Assembly (NCBI GenBank): GCA_028706295.1
Contig: JAQWBQ010000043.1
Span: 1-32,961 of the forward strand
Direction of reading: 5' to 3'
Length of the DNA: 32,961 nucleotides
Source: Bacteroidales bacterium
GTDB taxonomy: Bacteria > Bacteroidota > Bacteroidia > Bacteroidales > FEN-979
The position numbers and the translations under genes were made by a program. Positions 25,755-32,961 of the stretch are shown here, piece after piece (within the stretch, counting starts at the first letter, position 1; each line of letters starts with the position of its first letter). Under the pieces are notes generated by a model that saw only the letters and a list, made by a program, of their open reading frames with translations, did not search any database and had not been told where the DNA came from.

Positions 25755-25945
25755 ACAACACGCTAAACCGTTCTCTGCCTCCTGATAGAGACCCCGGCGG
25801 CGAAAAATCGACAATACACTGCCTGTTCTTCGGAAATCCGCATTATTGCTGCATTCTGACTAATCTCCAATACCAGGTCAAAATGTCACTTACCTCTTTT
25901 ATCTTATTACAATCCATCAAAGATGTTAATTCGTAAATCGAAATC

Positions 25946-27124
25946 ATGTCCGGAAATTCCTTTGGCAAAGCACTGGTGCTGACCACTTTTGGCGAGTCTC
26001 ACGGCGAGGCGGTAGGAGGGATACTCGATGGATTTCCTCCCAACATTGAGATACCCCTCGATTTCATCCAGTCGGAACTCGACCGGCGCAAGCCTGGTGG
26101 CAATTCCGGCGTTTCGTCGCGGGGTGAAACCGACCGTATTGAGATTCTTTCGGGGATCTTTGAGGGTAGGAGTACGGGAGCGCCCATCGCGTTTTTGGTT
26201 CAAAACCGGGATCACCGGAGTGAGGATTACGATGAACTCCGTGAAATTTACCGCCCTTCGCACGCGGATTTTACATGGCAACACAAGTATGGGATACGGG
26301 ATCACCGGGGCGGGGGAAGGGCATCGGCCCGCGAAACCCTGGCACGTGTGGCCGGAGGTGCATTTGCAAAGTTATTGCTCAATTCAGCCGGGATCCGCGT
26401 GATTGCGTCAACCGATCAGATCGGACCCTTTCTGATTATCCGCGAACCATCCGATCCTGCAGCCGGTTTAACCGGTGTATCGACGGGAACCGGAGTTGAC
26501 CAACCCGACCGGGAATTCTCCTTCAGCGAAAATCCCCGGAGTACTTATCCCTCTCCGGAGACCGGCATTCGCACTCCGGTCCGCTATTTACGCTCGGATC
26601 CCGTGGTACAGCATTATCTGGAACAAATGTTTGCGGAGGGCGATTCAACCGGGGCGGTAGTCTTTTGTTCAGTAACCGGCGTTCCTGCCGGTCTTGGCGA
26701 ACCCGTTTTCGACAAACTTCAGGCCGATCTGGCGCAGGCTGTGATGAGCATCAATGCCGCACGTGGATTTGAATACGGATCGGGATTTGACGCGGCATCC
26801 ATGCGGGGATCTGAACATAATGATCCATTCACTTTTAAGGAGGGAAGGATCCGCACCACGACCAATCGTTCGGGTGGGATACAGGGAGGCATTTCAAATG
26901 GAGAGGAGATCTTTTTCAGGGTGGCATTCAAGCCGATCCCTTCCCTGAAGATACCGCAGCAAACCGTCGATAAAGAGGGGCGATCCGTTATCCTTAAAGG
27001 GAGCGGCCGTCACGATGTCTGCGTGATTCCCCGGGTTCTGCCGGTCGTCGAGGCTATGACAGCCCTGGTCATCGCGGATCACCTCATCCGGTACGAAGCA
27101 ACGAAAGCATTAAAGGGAGAATGA
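25946..27124 (+). CDS. aroC: Chorismate synthase
   Basis: Last common step of the shikimate pathway: 5-enolpyruvylshikimate-3-phosphate to chorismate with reduced FMN, in the cytosol. Seen are LTTFGESHG (residues about 12-20), VGGILDGFPP, RRKPGG, SGIFEGRSTGAPIAF, HADFTWQHKYG, RGGGRASARETLARVAGGA and, near the C-terminus, IKGS/LKGSGRHDVCVIPRVLPVVEAM. It has 392 residues, somewhat longer than the usual 350-370. The extra length is mainly a loop around residues 165-205 (GVSTGTGVDQPDREFSFSEN). The start ATG follows an AT-rich stretch without Shine-Dalgarno. The 190-bp gap before it shows no recognisable element. A heptamer chain begins immediately after the TGA stop. Confidence 0.96.
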   Translation: MSGNSFGKALVLTTFGESHGEAVGGILDGFPPNIEIPLDFIQSELDRRKPGGNSGVSSRGETDRIEILSGIFEGRSTGAPIAFLVQNRDHRSEDYDELREIYRPSHADFTWQHKYGIRDHRGGGRASARETLARVAGGAFAKLLLNSAGIRVIASTDQIGPFLIIREPSDPAAGLTGVSTGTGVDQPDREFSFSENPRSTYPSPETGIRTPVRYLRSDPVVQHYLEQMFAEGDSTGAVVFCSVTGVPAGLGEPVFDKLQADLAQAVMSINAARGFEYGSGFDAASMRGSEHNDPFTFKEGRIRTTTNRSGGIQGGISNGEEIFFRVAFKPIPSLKIPQQTVDKEGRSVILKGSGRHDVCVIPRVLPVVEAMTALVIADHLIRYEATKALKGE

Positions 27125-27282
27125 TGGACAATGGACAATGGACAATGTGCTAATGTGCTTATGTGCTGATGTGCTAATTTGAGAATTTGAGAATGTGAAA
27201 ATTTTTAATTGTGGTATCTTCCCCTATTCGCTAATCCCTAATCGCTATTCGCTAATAACTATTAGCTAATTTGAATTTAGAA
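27125..27282. repeat. Stop-to-stop chain of heptamers and octamers
   Basis: The whole gap between the aroC and agmatine deiminase stops is made of in-phase units: TGGACAA three times (27125-27145); octamers TGTGCTAA, TGTGCTTA, TGTGCTGA, TGTGCTAA, TTTGAGAA twice, TGTGAAAA and others (27146-27233); then heptamers ending mostly in CTA (27234-27268), ATTTGAA and TTTAGAA. The last unit contains the agmatine deiminase stop. Confidence 0.88.
27169..27229 (+). repeat. Left arm of a perfect 61-bp inverted repeat around agmatine deiminase
   Basis: Starts ATGTGCTAATTTGAGAA and ends TCTTCCCCTATTC. It is the exact reverse complement of 28409-28469. Similarity continues with interruptions towards the gene on both sides (CGCTATTCGCTAAT, then TTGAATTT-GAATTG). 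Confidence 0.88.
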
Positions 27283-28344
27283 TTGCTTTTCTTGCGCCGG
27301 TTCCTGCTGGGAGAGGCAATGGAAGGAACCGAGACCCCAGATCAGTTCCACCGAATCGATCCCGATGATCGTCCGTCCGGGAAAACATTCCTCTAAAATG
27401 CGCATTGCCTGATCATCTTCTTTACACCGGAAGTTCGGAACAATCAATACCTGGTTCGCGATGTAGAAATTGGCATAGGAGGCAGGTAACCGTTGATCTT
27501 CATAAATGACGGGCTTGGGCATCGGAATTTCCGCGATGTCAAGTTGTTTGCCGTTCAACAGTCGGAACGACTTCAGTGTTTTCAGGTTTTTTTCAAGGAT
27601 GGCATGGTTGACATCTTTTTTATTCGGTTCAACCATGGTGACAACTGCATCTTCACGGATAAAACGGGTGATATCATCAATGTGCCCGTTGGTATCGTCC
27701 CCGTCGATTCCTTCGTCAAGCCAAAGGATCTGATCGACGCCGTAATAATTTTGAAGGTAGGTTTCTATCTCTTCCTGCGACAGGTGTGGATTGCGGTTCT
27801 CGTGCAGGAGGCACTGCGTGGTGGTGAGCAGGGTTCCCCGGCCATTCAGGTCGACCGATCCCCCTTCCATCACGATTCCCGGGTAAAAAACAGGTAGATT
27901 GAGGTAGCGACCGACCAACCCGGGTATCTGCTCATCGAGATCATGATCGTATTTGTTACCCCATGCATTGTAACGCCAGCTCACGATCACCTTTTTCACC
28001 GGAGCATCGGGATTGATGAGAAAAGCAGGACCGTGGTCGCGGCACCAGGCATCGTTGGTGGGATGGATCAGCAGGGTGATGTTTTGCATTGCTACTCCAA
28101 GCTGGTTCAGGTCGCGGTTCACCTTTTCGCGGAGGGCTTCATCCCTGACGTTGATGCAAACGGCTTCGACGCGGGCAAGTTCTCTGATGAACCGGTTGTA
28201 AAAAGGGAAGATCCTTGGGAGTGTTCCGGGCCATGAATAGGAATCGTCGTGCGGGTAACTGAGCCAGGTAGCCCTGTGAGGCGCCCATTCAGCGGGAAAA
28301 AAATATCCCGATTCCCTGGGAGTATTTTGAAGAAGATTGATCAT
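27277..28344 (-). CDS. aguA: Agmatine deiminase
   Basis: Converts agmatine to N-carbamoylputrescine plus ammonia; cytosolic member of the guanidine-modifying superfamily, 355 residues from the ATG at 28344 (a TTG two codons earlier is less likely). Seen are WCRDHGPAF near residues 103-111, WRYNAWGNKYD, MEGGSVDLNGRGTLLTT, TQCLLHENRNPHL and DGDDTNGHIDD. The catalytic Cys343 lies in WGLGSFHCLSQQEP, where most relatives read GGGNIHC, a modest change beside the active site. The partner amidase for the next step lies upstream on the same strand, so the pair makes putrescine from agmatine. The gene is bracketed by a 61-bp perfect inverted repeat and by repeat chains on both sides. Confidence 0.93.
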   Translation of the reverse strand: MINLLQNTPRESGYFFPAEWAPHRATWLSYPHDDSYSWPGTLPRIFPFYNRFIRELARVEAVCINVRDEALREKVNRDLNQLGVAMQNITLLIHPTNDAWCRDHGPAFLINPDAPVKKVIVSWRYNAWGNKYDHDLDEQIPGLVGRYLNLPVFYPGIVMEGGSVDLNGRGTLLTTTQCLLHENRNPHLSQEEIETYLQNYYGVDQILWLDEGIDGDDTNGHIDDITRFIREDAVVTMVEPNKKDVNHAILEKNLKTLKSFRLLNGKQLDIAEIPMPKPVIYEDQRLPASYANFYIANQVLIVPNFRCKEDDQAMRILEECFPGRTIIGIDSVELIWGLGSFHCLSQQEPAQEKQF

Positions 28345-28529
28345 AGTCAAATCAATTCAAAATTCAAATTAGCGAATAGCGATTAGGCAATAGGCAATAG
28401 GGAATAGGGAATAGGGGAAGATACCACAATTAAAAATTTTCACATTCTCAAATTCTCAAATTAGCACATTCTCATTCCCTCAATCCTAAATCTTGGCAAT
28501 CGTAAATCTTGGCAATCGTAAATTAATTT
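28345..28529. repeat. Heptamer/octamer chain between the two agmatine-pathway genes
   Basis: Seven heptamers drift from TTAGCGA to ATAGCGA, TTAGGCA, ATAGGCA, ATAGGGA twice and ATAGGGG (28369-28417). They are followed by 14 in-phase octamers (28418-28529), including ACATTCTC, AAATTCTC, AAATTAGC and the pair ATCTTGGC-AATCGTAA twice. The final octamer covers the amidase stop codon (TAA on the minus strand). Confidence 0.9.
28409..28469 (-). repeat. Right arm of the 61-bp inverted repeat
   Basis: Exact reverse complement of 27169-27229. The core AAGATACCACAATTAAAAA is also recognisable, less perfectly, in the 2486-2575 chain. Confidence 0.88.
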
Positions 28530-29407
28530 GTTCGTTTGTCAATGTACCGCTTCAACAAAGGTTTGTAGCTGTCGATCCTGCGGTCGCGTAAAAAGGGCCA
28601 GTGTACCCGTATTTCATCGATGCGGTTCAGATCGAGCGAGGCCACGTGAACCTCTTCCCGGTCGTGAGGCGCCTGGTGAAGTACCACGCCGAAAGGATCC
28701 GAGATGAAAGATCCTCCCCAGAAATTCATGGATCCTTCTGTTCCGGTACGGTTCACTGCAATTACGTAAACACCGTTGGCAACTGCATGCCCGCGCTGAA
28801 TGGTTTGCCAGGCCTGGTACTGTTCCCGGTTCAGCTTTTCAGACTGCGAATCGGCCCATCCGATCGCCGTAGGATAAAAGAGTATCTGGGCTCCTTTAAG
28901 GCTGGTTATCCGCGCGGCCTCGGGATACCACTGGTCCCAGCAAATCAGAGTGCCTATGGTTCCATACTTCGTGTCGAAAACCTGGTAATCGTTATCACCC
29001 GGCGTAAAATAAAATTTTTCAAAGTACCCGGGATCATCCGGAATATGGTGTTTGCGGTAACGACCCAGGTAACGCCCGTCGGCATCGAGAACGGCAACGG
29101 TATTATGATAAAGGCCCTGGGCACGCTTTTCGAACAGTGAGGCGATGATGACCGTCTTCAGTTCGGCAGCCAGCGTACCCAGCATCCGGGTTGTCTTTCC
29201 CGGGATCTCCTCTGCAAGGCGGAAATGATCATAATCCTCCTCCCGGCAAAAATAGAGCGATGTGAAAAGTTCCTGCAAACAGATGATCTGGGCGCCGCGT
29301 GCAGCCGCTTCCCGAATCCGGGATACAGCTTTGGCAAGGTTTTCCTCCACATCAGCGTTACAGGTCATCTGAACAAGTCCGACTGTGACGGTACGTTTCG
29401 GTTTCAT
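28523..29407 (-). CDS. aguB: N-carbamoylputrescine amidase
   Basis: A nitrilase-superfamily carbon-nitrogen hydrolase of 294 residues, normal length and cytosolic. It hydrolyses N-carbamoylputrescine to putrescine, CO2 and ammonia. The catalytic triad is visible: Glu46 in CLQELF, Lys119 in YRKHHIPDDPGYFEKFYF, and Cys156 in LICWDQWYPEAAR. The HHIPDDPGYFEKFYFTPG segment and the C-terminal FLRDRRIDSY are typical of AguB. The downstream gene on the same strand is agmatine deiminase, 178 bp away across a repeat chain. They could form an operon if the chain does not terminate transcription. The leader carries the 40-nt motif also found before the PLP-enzyme gene. Confidence 0.94.
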   Translation of the reverse strand: MKPKRTVTVGLVQMTCNADVEENLAKAVSRIREAAARGAQIICLQELFTSLYFCREEDYDHFRLAEEIPGKTTRMLGTLAAELKTVIIASLFEKRAQGLYHNTVAVLDADGRYLGRYRKHHIPDDPGYFEKFYFTPGDNDYQVFDTKYGTIGTLICWDQWYPEAARITSLKGAQILFYPTAIGWADSQSEKLNREQYQAWQTIQRGHAVANGVYVIAVNRTGTEGSMNFWGGSFISDPFGVVLHQAPHDREEVHVASLDLNRIDEIRVHWPFLRDRRIDSYKPLLKRYIDKRTN

Positions 29408-29447
29408 TTGTTAATAATTTTATATTTCATTGGTAAAATGGAATATC
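29405..29447 (-). promoter_or_regulatory. Leader motif copy 3 at the amidase start
   Basis: On the minus strand GATATTCCATTTTACCAATG starts 40 nt before the ATG at 29407, followed by an AT-rich stretch ending AATTATTAACAA, as in copy 2. Confidence 0.55.
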
Positions 29448-29541
29448 ATGATTATCATATTCGATTTACATGAGTTTGTTTTCTGCAAATATTTCACATA
29501 CTTATACAGATTACAGGGTTCTTCAAAAAACCGGGTCTTGT

Positions 29542-30483
29542 TTATCTGATGCCGCTTTCCAGGAATATTTTTTTGTTGTACCGCTGCCCGTCGTGAAGAA
29601 TTTCAAGAAGGTAAATACCGGTCTTAATGTGGTCGTAACCGACGATAACCCGGCCCTGACGGATGAATTCCGGTCCGGTCGCGCTGACCCTGCTCCCCAT
29701 GAGGTCATAAAGCCTGACCAGGGTATTCCGGGATTCCGGAAAATCGAAAAAGAGCATGATCCGCCGTGTTTCACGGTCGTTATAGATCCTGATCCCGGCC
29801 GAAGGATCCGTCCGGTCGAAACCGGTGGTATAATCCAGGTAGAGGTCATCCACGTAAAGAATGGTACCGGGAGTCATCACCTCCTGGGCGGTCGACATGG
29901 CAATGATGTTCATGGTGTCGGGTTGAACGGGCGACAGGTAATCGATCCAGGCCGAAAAGGGGGTCCAGTCAGAAACCGTATCCTTAGTCGAAAAATATCC
30001 AAGCCCGATGGTGTCCAGTGTAGTCCCGCTGGTTTTGGTCAGCCCGATCCCGATCAGACAGCTGTCGCCTCCTTTGGGTTGGTACTTGAAATAACCTTTC
30101 AGATGGGTGGGCATGTCCACCACAGGCGCCCCGCCGGAAAGAATATAGGAGGCGGTGGTAATGTTGACGGTCAGTTTCCCGCAGGTCATGAAACCAGGAA
30201 CATCGAGCGGGGGAAAGGAGAGGTGCTTGGTTTCAAGTTTGGCGGAATAGCTACCGGTTCCATGATGATCGGTGCTTTTGGTGACCACGGAAAAACCGAA
30301 GAACGGAATAGACATCAGCTCCTCATTCGGGGTATCCCAATCCGTTGGATTGGAGTAGTTACCGGTACTGGTCCACGTTTCAAAACCCGAATTGGGGATA
30401 ACCGACTGTGCATAAACGGTGGAGGGCGCCAGAATCCCTGTAAACAAAAGAATAATCAATGAAATGTTAAGTGCATTTTTCAT
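29542..30483 (-). CDS. Secreted PCMD-like protein with T9SS C-terminal sorting domain
   Basis: The frame is open up to 30588, but the Met at 30483 begins a clear signal peptide (ISLIILLFTGILAPSTVYAQ), giving 313 residues. The mature N-terminus (NSGFETWTSTGNYSNPTDW) and the following beta-rich domain resemble PCMD domains, a jelly-roll-like family thought to bind carbohydrate. The C-terminal 80 residues (from about IRIYNDRETRRIMLFF) match a type A T9SS sorting domain: LVRLYDLMGSRV, GIYLLEI and a terminal YNKKIFLE. The protein should cross the outer membrane by T9SS and be released or attached to the surface. It is divergent from the PorE-like gene, which fits a T9SS-using organism. The ligand is unknown. 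A long antisense frame across it has no recognisable protein. Confidence 0.86.
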   Translation of the reverse strand: MKNALNISLIILLFTGILAPSTVYAQSVIPNSGFETWTSTGNYSNPTDWDTPNEELMSIPFFGFSVVTKSTDHHGTGSYSAKLETKHLSFPPLDVPGFMTCGKLTVNITTASYILSGGAPVVDMPTHLKGYFKYQPKGGDSCLIGIGLTKTSGTTLDTIGLGYFSTKDTVSDWTPFSAWIDYLSPVQPDTMNIIAMSTAQEVMTPGTILYVDDLYLDYTTGFDRTDPSAGIRIYNDRETRRIMLFFDFPESRNTLVRLYDLMGSRVSATGPEFIRQGRVIVGYDHIKTGIYLLEILHDGQRYNKKIFLESGIR

Positions 30484-30687
30484 GGGTGGGTTTCTTAAAA
30501 TATTCCAGCAAATATCATAATTATTCGTGAGACTTCTGTTTTTAAAGGGATGAAAGTTAGACCGCATTTGAGTGAAAATGCGAAGCATTGCCTTTTTGAT
30601 ACAGTGATTGGGGGAGGAACTGCGGTCATTATTTGCACACTTTTCCGATTCGGTATACCCGATGGAAACATATTAAATTTTAACCCC

Positions 30688-30695
30688 TATCTTTG
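30688..30695 (+). promoter_or_regulatory. TAnnTTTG promoter motif of the PorE-like gene
   Basis: TATCTTTG ends 12 bases before the chosen ATG at 30708, implying a leader of under about 10 nt. The in-frame TTG at 30693 lies within this motif and is therefore an unlikely start. Confidence 0.55.
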
Positions 30696-30707
30696 GGAAA
30701 AAAATCC

Positions 30708-32783
30708 ATGTCATTATTAAGGATGTCATCGCCCATGTCCGGGTTCCAGATGGTAATTCTGTTGTTTTTTTTTATACCTATGCTTGGATTCGACCTGAAA
30801 GGATCAGAATCGGTGACAGGGTTCGGCCGGAGCTCCGATTACCGGAATGGATTTTTGACAGGCGGTCTTCAATCTTTATTATCGGATTCATGCAAGGTCG
30901 TTCTTGACAAGAAGACGGATAAGGCTTACCAGGATGGTATCGGTTATTTCAGGAAAGGAAATTACACCCTCGCCGCGCAGCAGATGCGCCGGGTGGTCAG
31001 GGATGAGCCTGAATGTGTGGATGCATGGTATGTTCTGGGTCTGATTAATTATAAAAGGACGAATAACAATTTTCGCGAGGCGGAAAAAATGTTCACGCGG
31101 GTAGTGGAGTTGTGCCCGGATTATGATTGTTACGCGTACCTGTACCTTGCCGAGATCCATTATTCAAGGGAGGAATTTGAGGAGGTAGTAAAGTATCTGA
31201 ACAATTTTCTGAAGGATGTCGACAAAATCAAGAAGGATGAAGATTATGACCGTGCCATCGATTTGTTGAACTATTCAAAATTTTACCTGGAGTTGACCCG
31301 CAATCCGGTACCCTTTGCGCCCCATGTGGTCGAAGGTGTTTCCACCCGTGAAAATGAATACCTTCCCATCCTGACGCCTGATAACCAGATTGCATTTTTT
31401 ACCCGTGAAAAGAAGCTGGAACCCGACCGGAACAGCCTTGTTCAGGAATCGAAGCTGAAGGAGAAGTTCTATTTCAGCCAGCGCGGGGAGGATGGGAATT
31501 TTAATGAGGGTGAAGAGATGCCTGAACCATTCAACATTCAGGATCATGAGGGAGGGGCCACCCTTACGGCCGACAACAACACCCTTTTTTATACCGTCTG
31601 TAAAATGGATCCGACCCGGCAGTATCTGAATTGTGATATTTATGTTTCTGAAAACAATCAGGGATACTGGAGCCCGATCCGAAGTGTGAGTAATAAGATC
31701 AACAACCCCGCTTCCTGGGAGTCGCAGCCGGCCATCTTGCCCGACGGGAAGACCCTCTATTTTGTGAGTGACCGGGCAGGCGGGTACGGCGGTTATGATA
31801 TTTACAAATCGGTAAAGGACAACGATGGCGAATGGGGCTCTCCGATGAATTTGGGACCGGTGATCAACTCGAAAGGAAATGAGAAATCCCCCTTTGTTCA
31901 TCCAGATGGTAAGACCCTCTACTTTTCGTCAGACGGTTGGATGGGGCTGGGCGGTTATGATATCTTTTTCAGCCGACTCGGCAGCGACGGCGCCTGGTCC
32001 AAACCCAGGAATATCGGTTATCCCATCAATTCACCCGATGATGACCTGGGCTTCTTCGTAAGTACCGATGGCGATAAAGGGTATTTTGCTTCAAACAAGT
32101 ACAAAGGCGAAGGAGGCTGGGATCTTTACAGTTTTGACCTTTACGATGGCGCACGTCCCGAAAAGGTACTTTTTATAAAGGGTACTGTCAAGTCGGAAGC
32201 GAATGCCGAACCAGTGAAAGCGCGCATAGAGCTGAAAAATATCGAGTCGAAAAAGGTCTCTGAAATCCCCATGGATACCCTCACCGGTAATTATGTTGCG
32301 GTTGCGCCGTTCAACAGCGACTATATTATGACCGTGAAGAAGGAAGGCCACGTTTACGAATCAAAATATATCTCGAAAGTCGACAGTGTCTTTAAACTGA
32401 TGGCCCGCGTGGATGTGGATATCAAACCCATCGAGCTGAATAAATCATACCGCATCAACGATATTTACTATGGATTTAACTCGTTTGAGCTGACAACAGA
32501 GTCGAAGCCGATTCTCGATCAGCTGATCAATTTCCTGAATGACAATCCGACCATCGCTATTCAGATACAGGGACATACCGACAACATTGGAAACGATGCC
32601 AGCAATTTAAAGCTTTCGGAAAACAGGGCTCAGAGTGTCTATTCATACCTGATCGAAAAGGGTATTCTTCAAACCAGGCTTACTTTCAGGGGATTGGGAG
32701 AGTCGATGCCGGTGGCATCAAACGACACGGAGGAGGGCAGAGCCAGGAACCGTCGTACTGTTTTTGTGATCACGGGAAAGTAA
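30708..32783 (+). CDS. PorE-like OmpA-family protein (TPR, PD40 propeller, CRD, OmpA)
   Basis: A 691-residue envelope protein. A hydrophobic N-terminus (MVILLFFFIPMLG) acts as signal peptide; Met10 or Met15 are alternative starts. TPR-like helices lie at about 65-165. Propeller blades follow, the clearest at about 338, 393 and 448 (PDGKTLYFVSDRAGGYGGYD, HPDGKTLYFSSDGWMGLGGYD). A carboxypeptidase-regulatory-like domain starts near 482. The C-terminal OmpA peptidoglycan-binding domain starts near 585, with IQGHTDNIGNDASN, LSENRAQSVYSYL and RARNRRTVFVI. This order is that of PorE, a T9SS component linking the machinery to peptidoglycan. PorE of P. gingivalis is a lipoprotein; no lipobox Cys is seen here, so it may be a paralogue. 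An octamer chain starts 5 bases after the stop. Confidence 0.9.
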   Translation: MSLLRMSSPMSGFQMVILLFFFIPMLGFDLKGSESVTGFGRSSDYRNGFLTGGLQSLLSDSCKVVLDKKTDKAYQDGIGYFRKGNYTLAAQQMRRVVRDEPECVDAWYVLGLINYKRTNNNFREAEKMFTRVVELCPDYDCYAYLYLAEIHYSREEFEEVVKYLNNFLKDVDKIKKDEDYDRAIDLLNYSKFYLELTRNPVPFAPHVVEGVSTRENEYLPILTPDNQIAFFTREKKLEPDRNSLVQESKLKEKFYFSQRGEDGNFNEGEEMPEPFNIQDHEGGATLTADNNTLFYTVCKMDPTRQYLNCDIYVSENNQGYWSPIRSVSNKINNPASWESQPAILPDGKTLYFVSDRAGGYGGYDIYKSVKDNDGEWGSPMNLGPVINSKGNEKSPFVHPDGKTLYFSSDGWMGLGGYDIFFSRLGSDGAWSKPRNIGYPINSPDDDLGFFVSTDGDKGYFASNKYKGEGGWDLYSFDLYDGARPEKVLFIKGTVKSEANAEPVKARIELKNIESKKVSEIPMDTLTGNYVAVAPFNSDYIMTVKKEGHVYESKYISKVDSVFKLMARVDVDIKPIELNKSYRINDIYYGFNSFELTTESKPILDQLINFLNDNPTIAIQIQGHTDNIGNDASNLKLSENRAQSVYSYLIEKGILQTRLTFRGLGESMPVASNDTEEGRARNRRTVFVITGK

Positions 32784-32787
32784 ACAG

Positions 32788-32851
32788 GCGGACCAGCGGA
32801 CTAATTAATTGACTGATTGACTGATTGACTGATTTATTGAGTGAATGAGTT
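32788..32851. repeat. Octamer chain after the PorE-like gene
   Basis: Eight in-phase octamers: GCGGACCA, GCGGACTA, ATTAATTG, ACTGATTG, ACTGATTG, ACTGATTT, ATTGAGTG, AATGAGTT. The first two equal those in the second aspartase insertion. The last 110 bases of the window show no recognisable gene. Confidence 0.85.
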
Positions 32852-32961
32852 TATACAAAATACTTTTACAATAATCGAAAGAAACAGGTAGCTTCGCTTT
32901 GATAACAAGTTCTTTGCAAAAATGCCCACAGTTTCTTTGGTGCTATAAGCCCGTGAATGAG

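Noticed and set aside
28345-28350. TTG start for agmatine deiminase two codons upstream
   Set aside because: An ATG follows at 28344 and family members begin near there.
27125-28529. Composite transposon around agmatine deiminase
   Set aside because: No transposase or terminal-repeat-plus-target-duplication pattern is visible; only repeat chains form the arms.
29470-30462. 330-codon plus-strand frame opposite the PCMD-like gene
   Set aside because: Low-complexity Gly/Arg/Pro content typical of an antisense shadow; the minus-strand protein has signal peptide and sorting domain.
30693-30707. TTG start for the PorE-like gene
   Set aside because: It lies inside the TATCTTTG promoter motif, so it would probably not be transcribed.
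32852-32961. Possible end of another gene at the right edge
   Set aside because: Short open stretches exist on both strands, but nothing recognisable supports a coding call.

Overview
The window looks like a contig from a Bacteroidetes genome, probably Bacteroidales-like. Several genes carry the TAnnTTTG promoter motif typical of that phylum. There are large secreted proteins with PKD-like repeats, one protein with a type IX secretion (T9SS) C-terminal sorting domain, and an OmpA protein with the domain order of PorE. Most starts lack an obvious Shine-Dalgarno sequence. There is no rRNA, tRNA, CRISPR array or recognisable transposase.

Layout. Positions 1-11097 hold three large exported proteins on the minus strand. 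One is cut by the window edge; the other two end in a FISUMP (Fib_succ_major) domain. Between the first two, on the plus strand, sits a DUF6922/AbiEii toxin-antitoxin-like pair (1410-2293). Positions 11259-18791 hold an aspartase-like lyase (+), a GT39-type membrane glycosyltransferase (-) and a periplasmic tricorn protease homologue (-). Positions 18996-27124 run on the plus strand: a candidate small structured RNA, an OsmC protein, a trans-sulfuration-family PLP enzyme, a patatin/Omp85-like outer-membrane protein, a DUF349 protein and chorismate synthase. Positions 27277-29407 encode agmatine deiminase and N-carbamoylputrescine amidase (-), the two steps from agmatine to putrescine. The window ends with a T9SS-sorted PCMD-like protein (-) and a divergent PorE-like protein (+).

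The most unusual structure is a set of 7- and 8-base repeat chains. Units keep strict phase while their sequence drifts stepwise from one unit to the next, for example TTAGCGA to ATAGCGA to TTAGGCA to ATAGGCA to ATAGGGA to ATAGGGG. The chains fill stop-to-stop intergenic gaps almost completely (2317-2617, 13103-13226, 27125-27282), follow stop codons (20856-20904, 28345-28529, 32788-32851), and supply the stop codons of at least two genes. They also enter coding sequence: two frame-preserving insertions enlarge the aspartase by roughly 125 residues, and one chain encodes part of the patatin signal peptide. A composite module built from these units occurs three times. Two copies share a perfect 61-bp inverted repeat that brackets agmatine deiminase, so inversion of that gene is possible.

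Other points to follow up are a roughly 107-nt RNA candidate with its own promoter and terminator, a leader motif found three times at exactly 40 nt before an ATG, promoters lying almost on top of start codons, and a short upstream ORF before the DUF349 gene. All positions and alignments were worked out by eye; no search or folding program was run.
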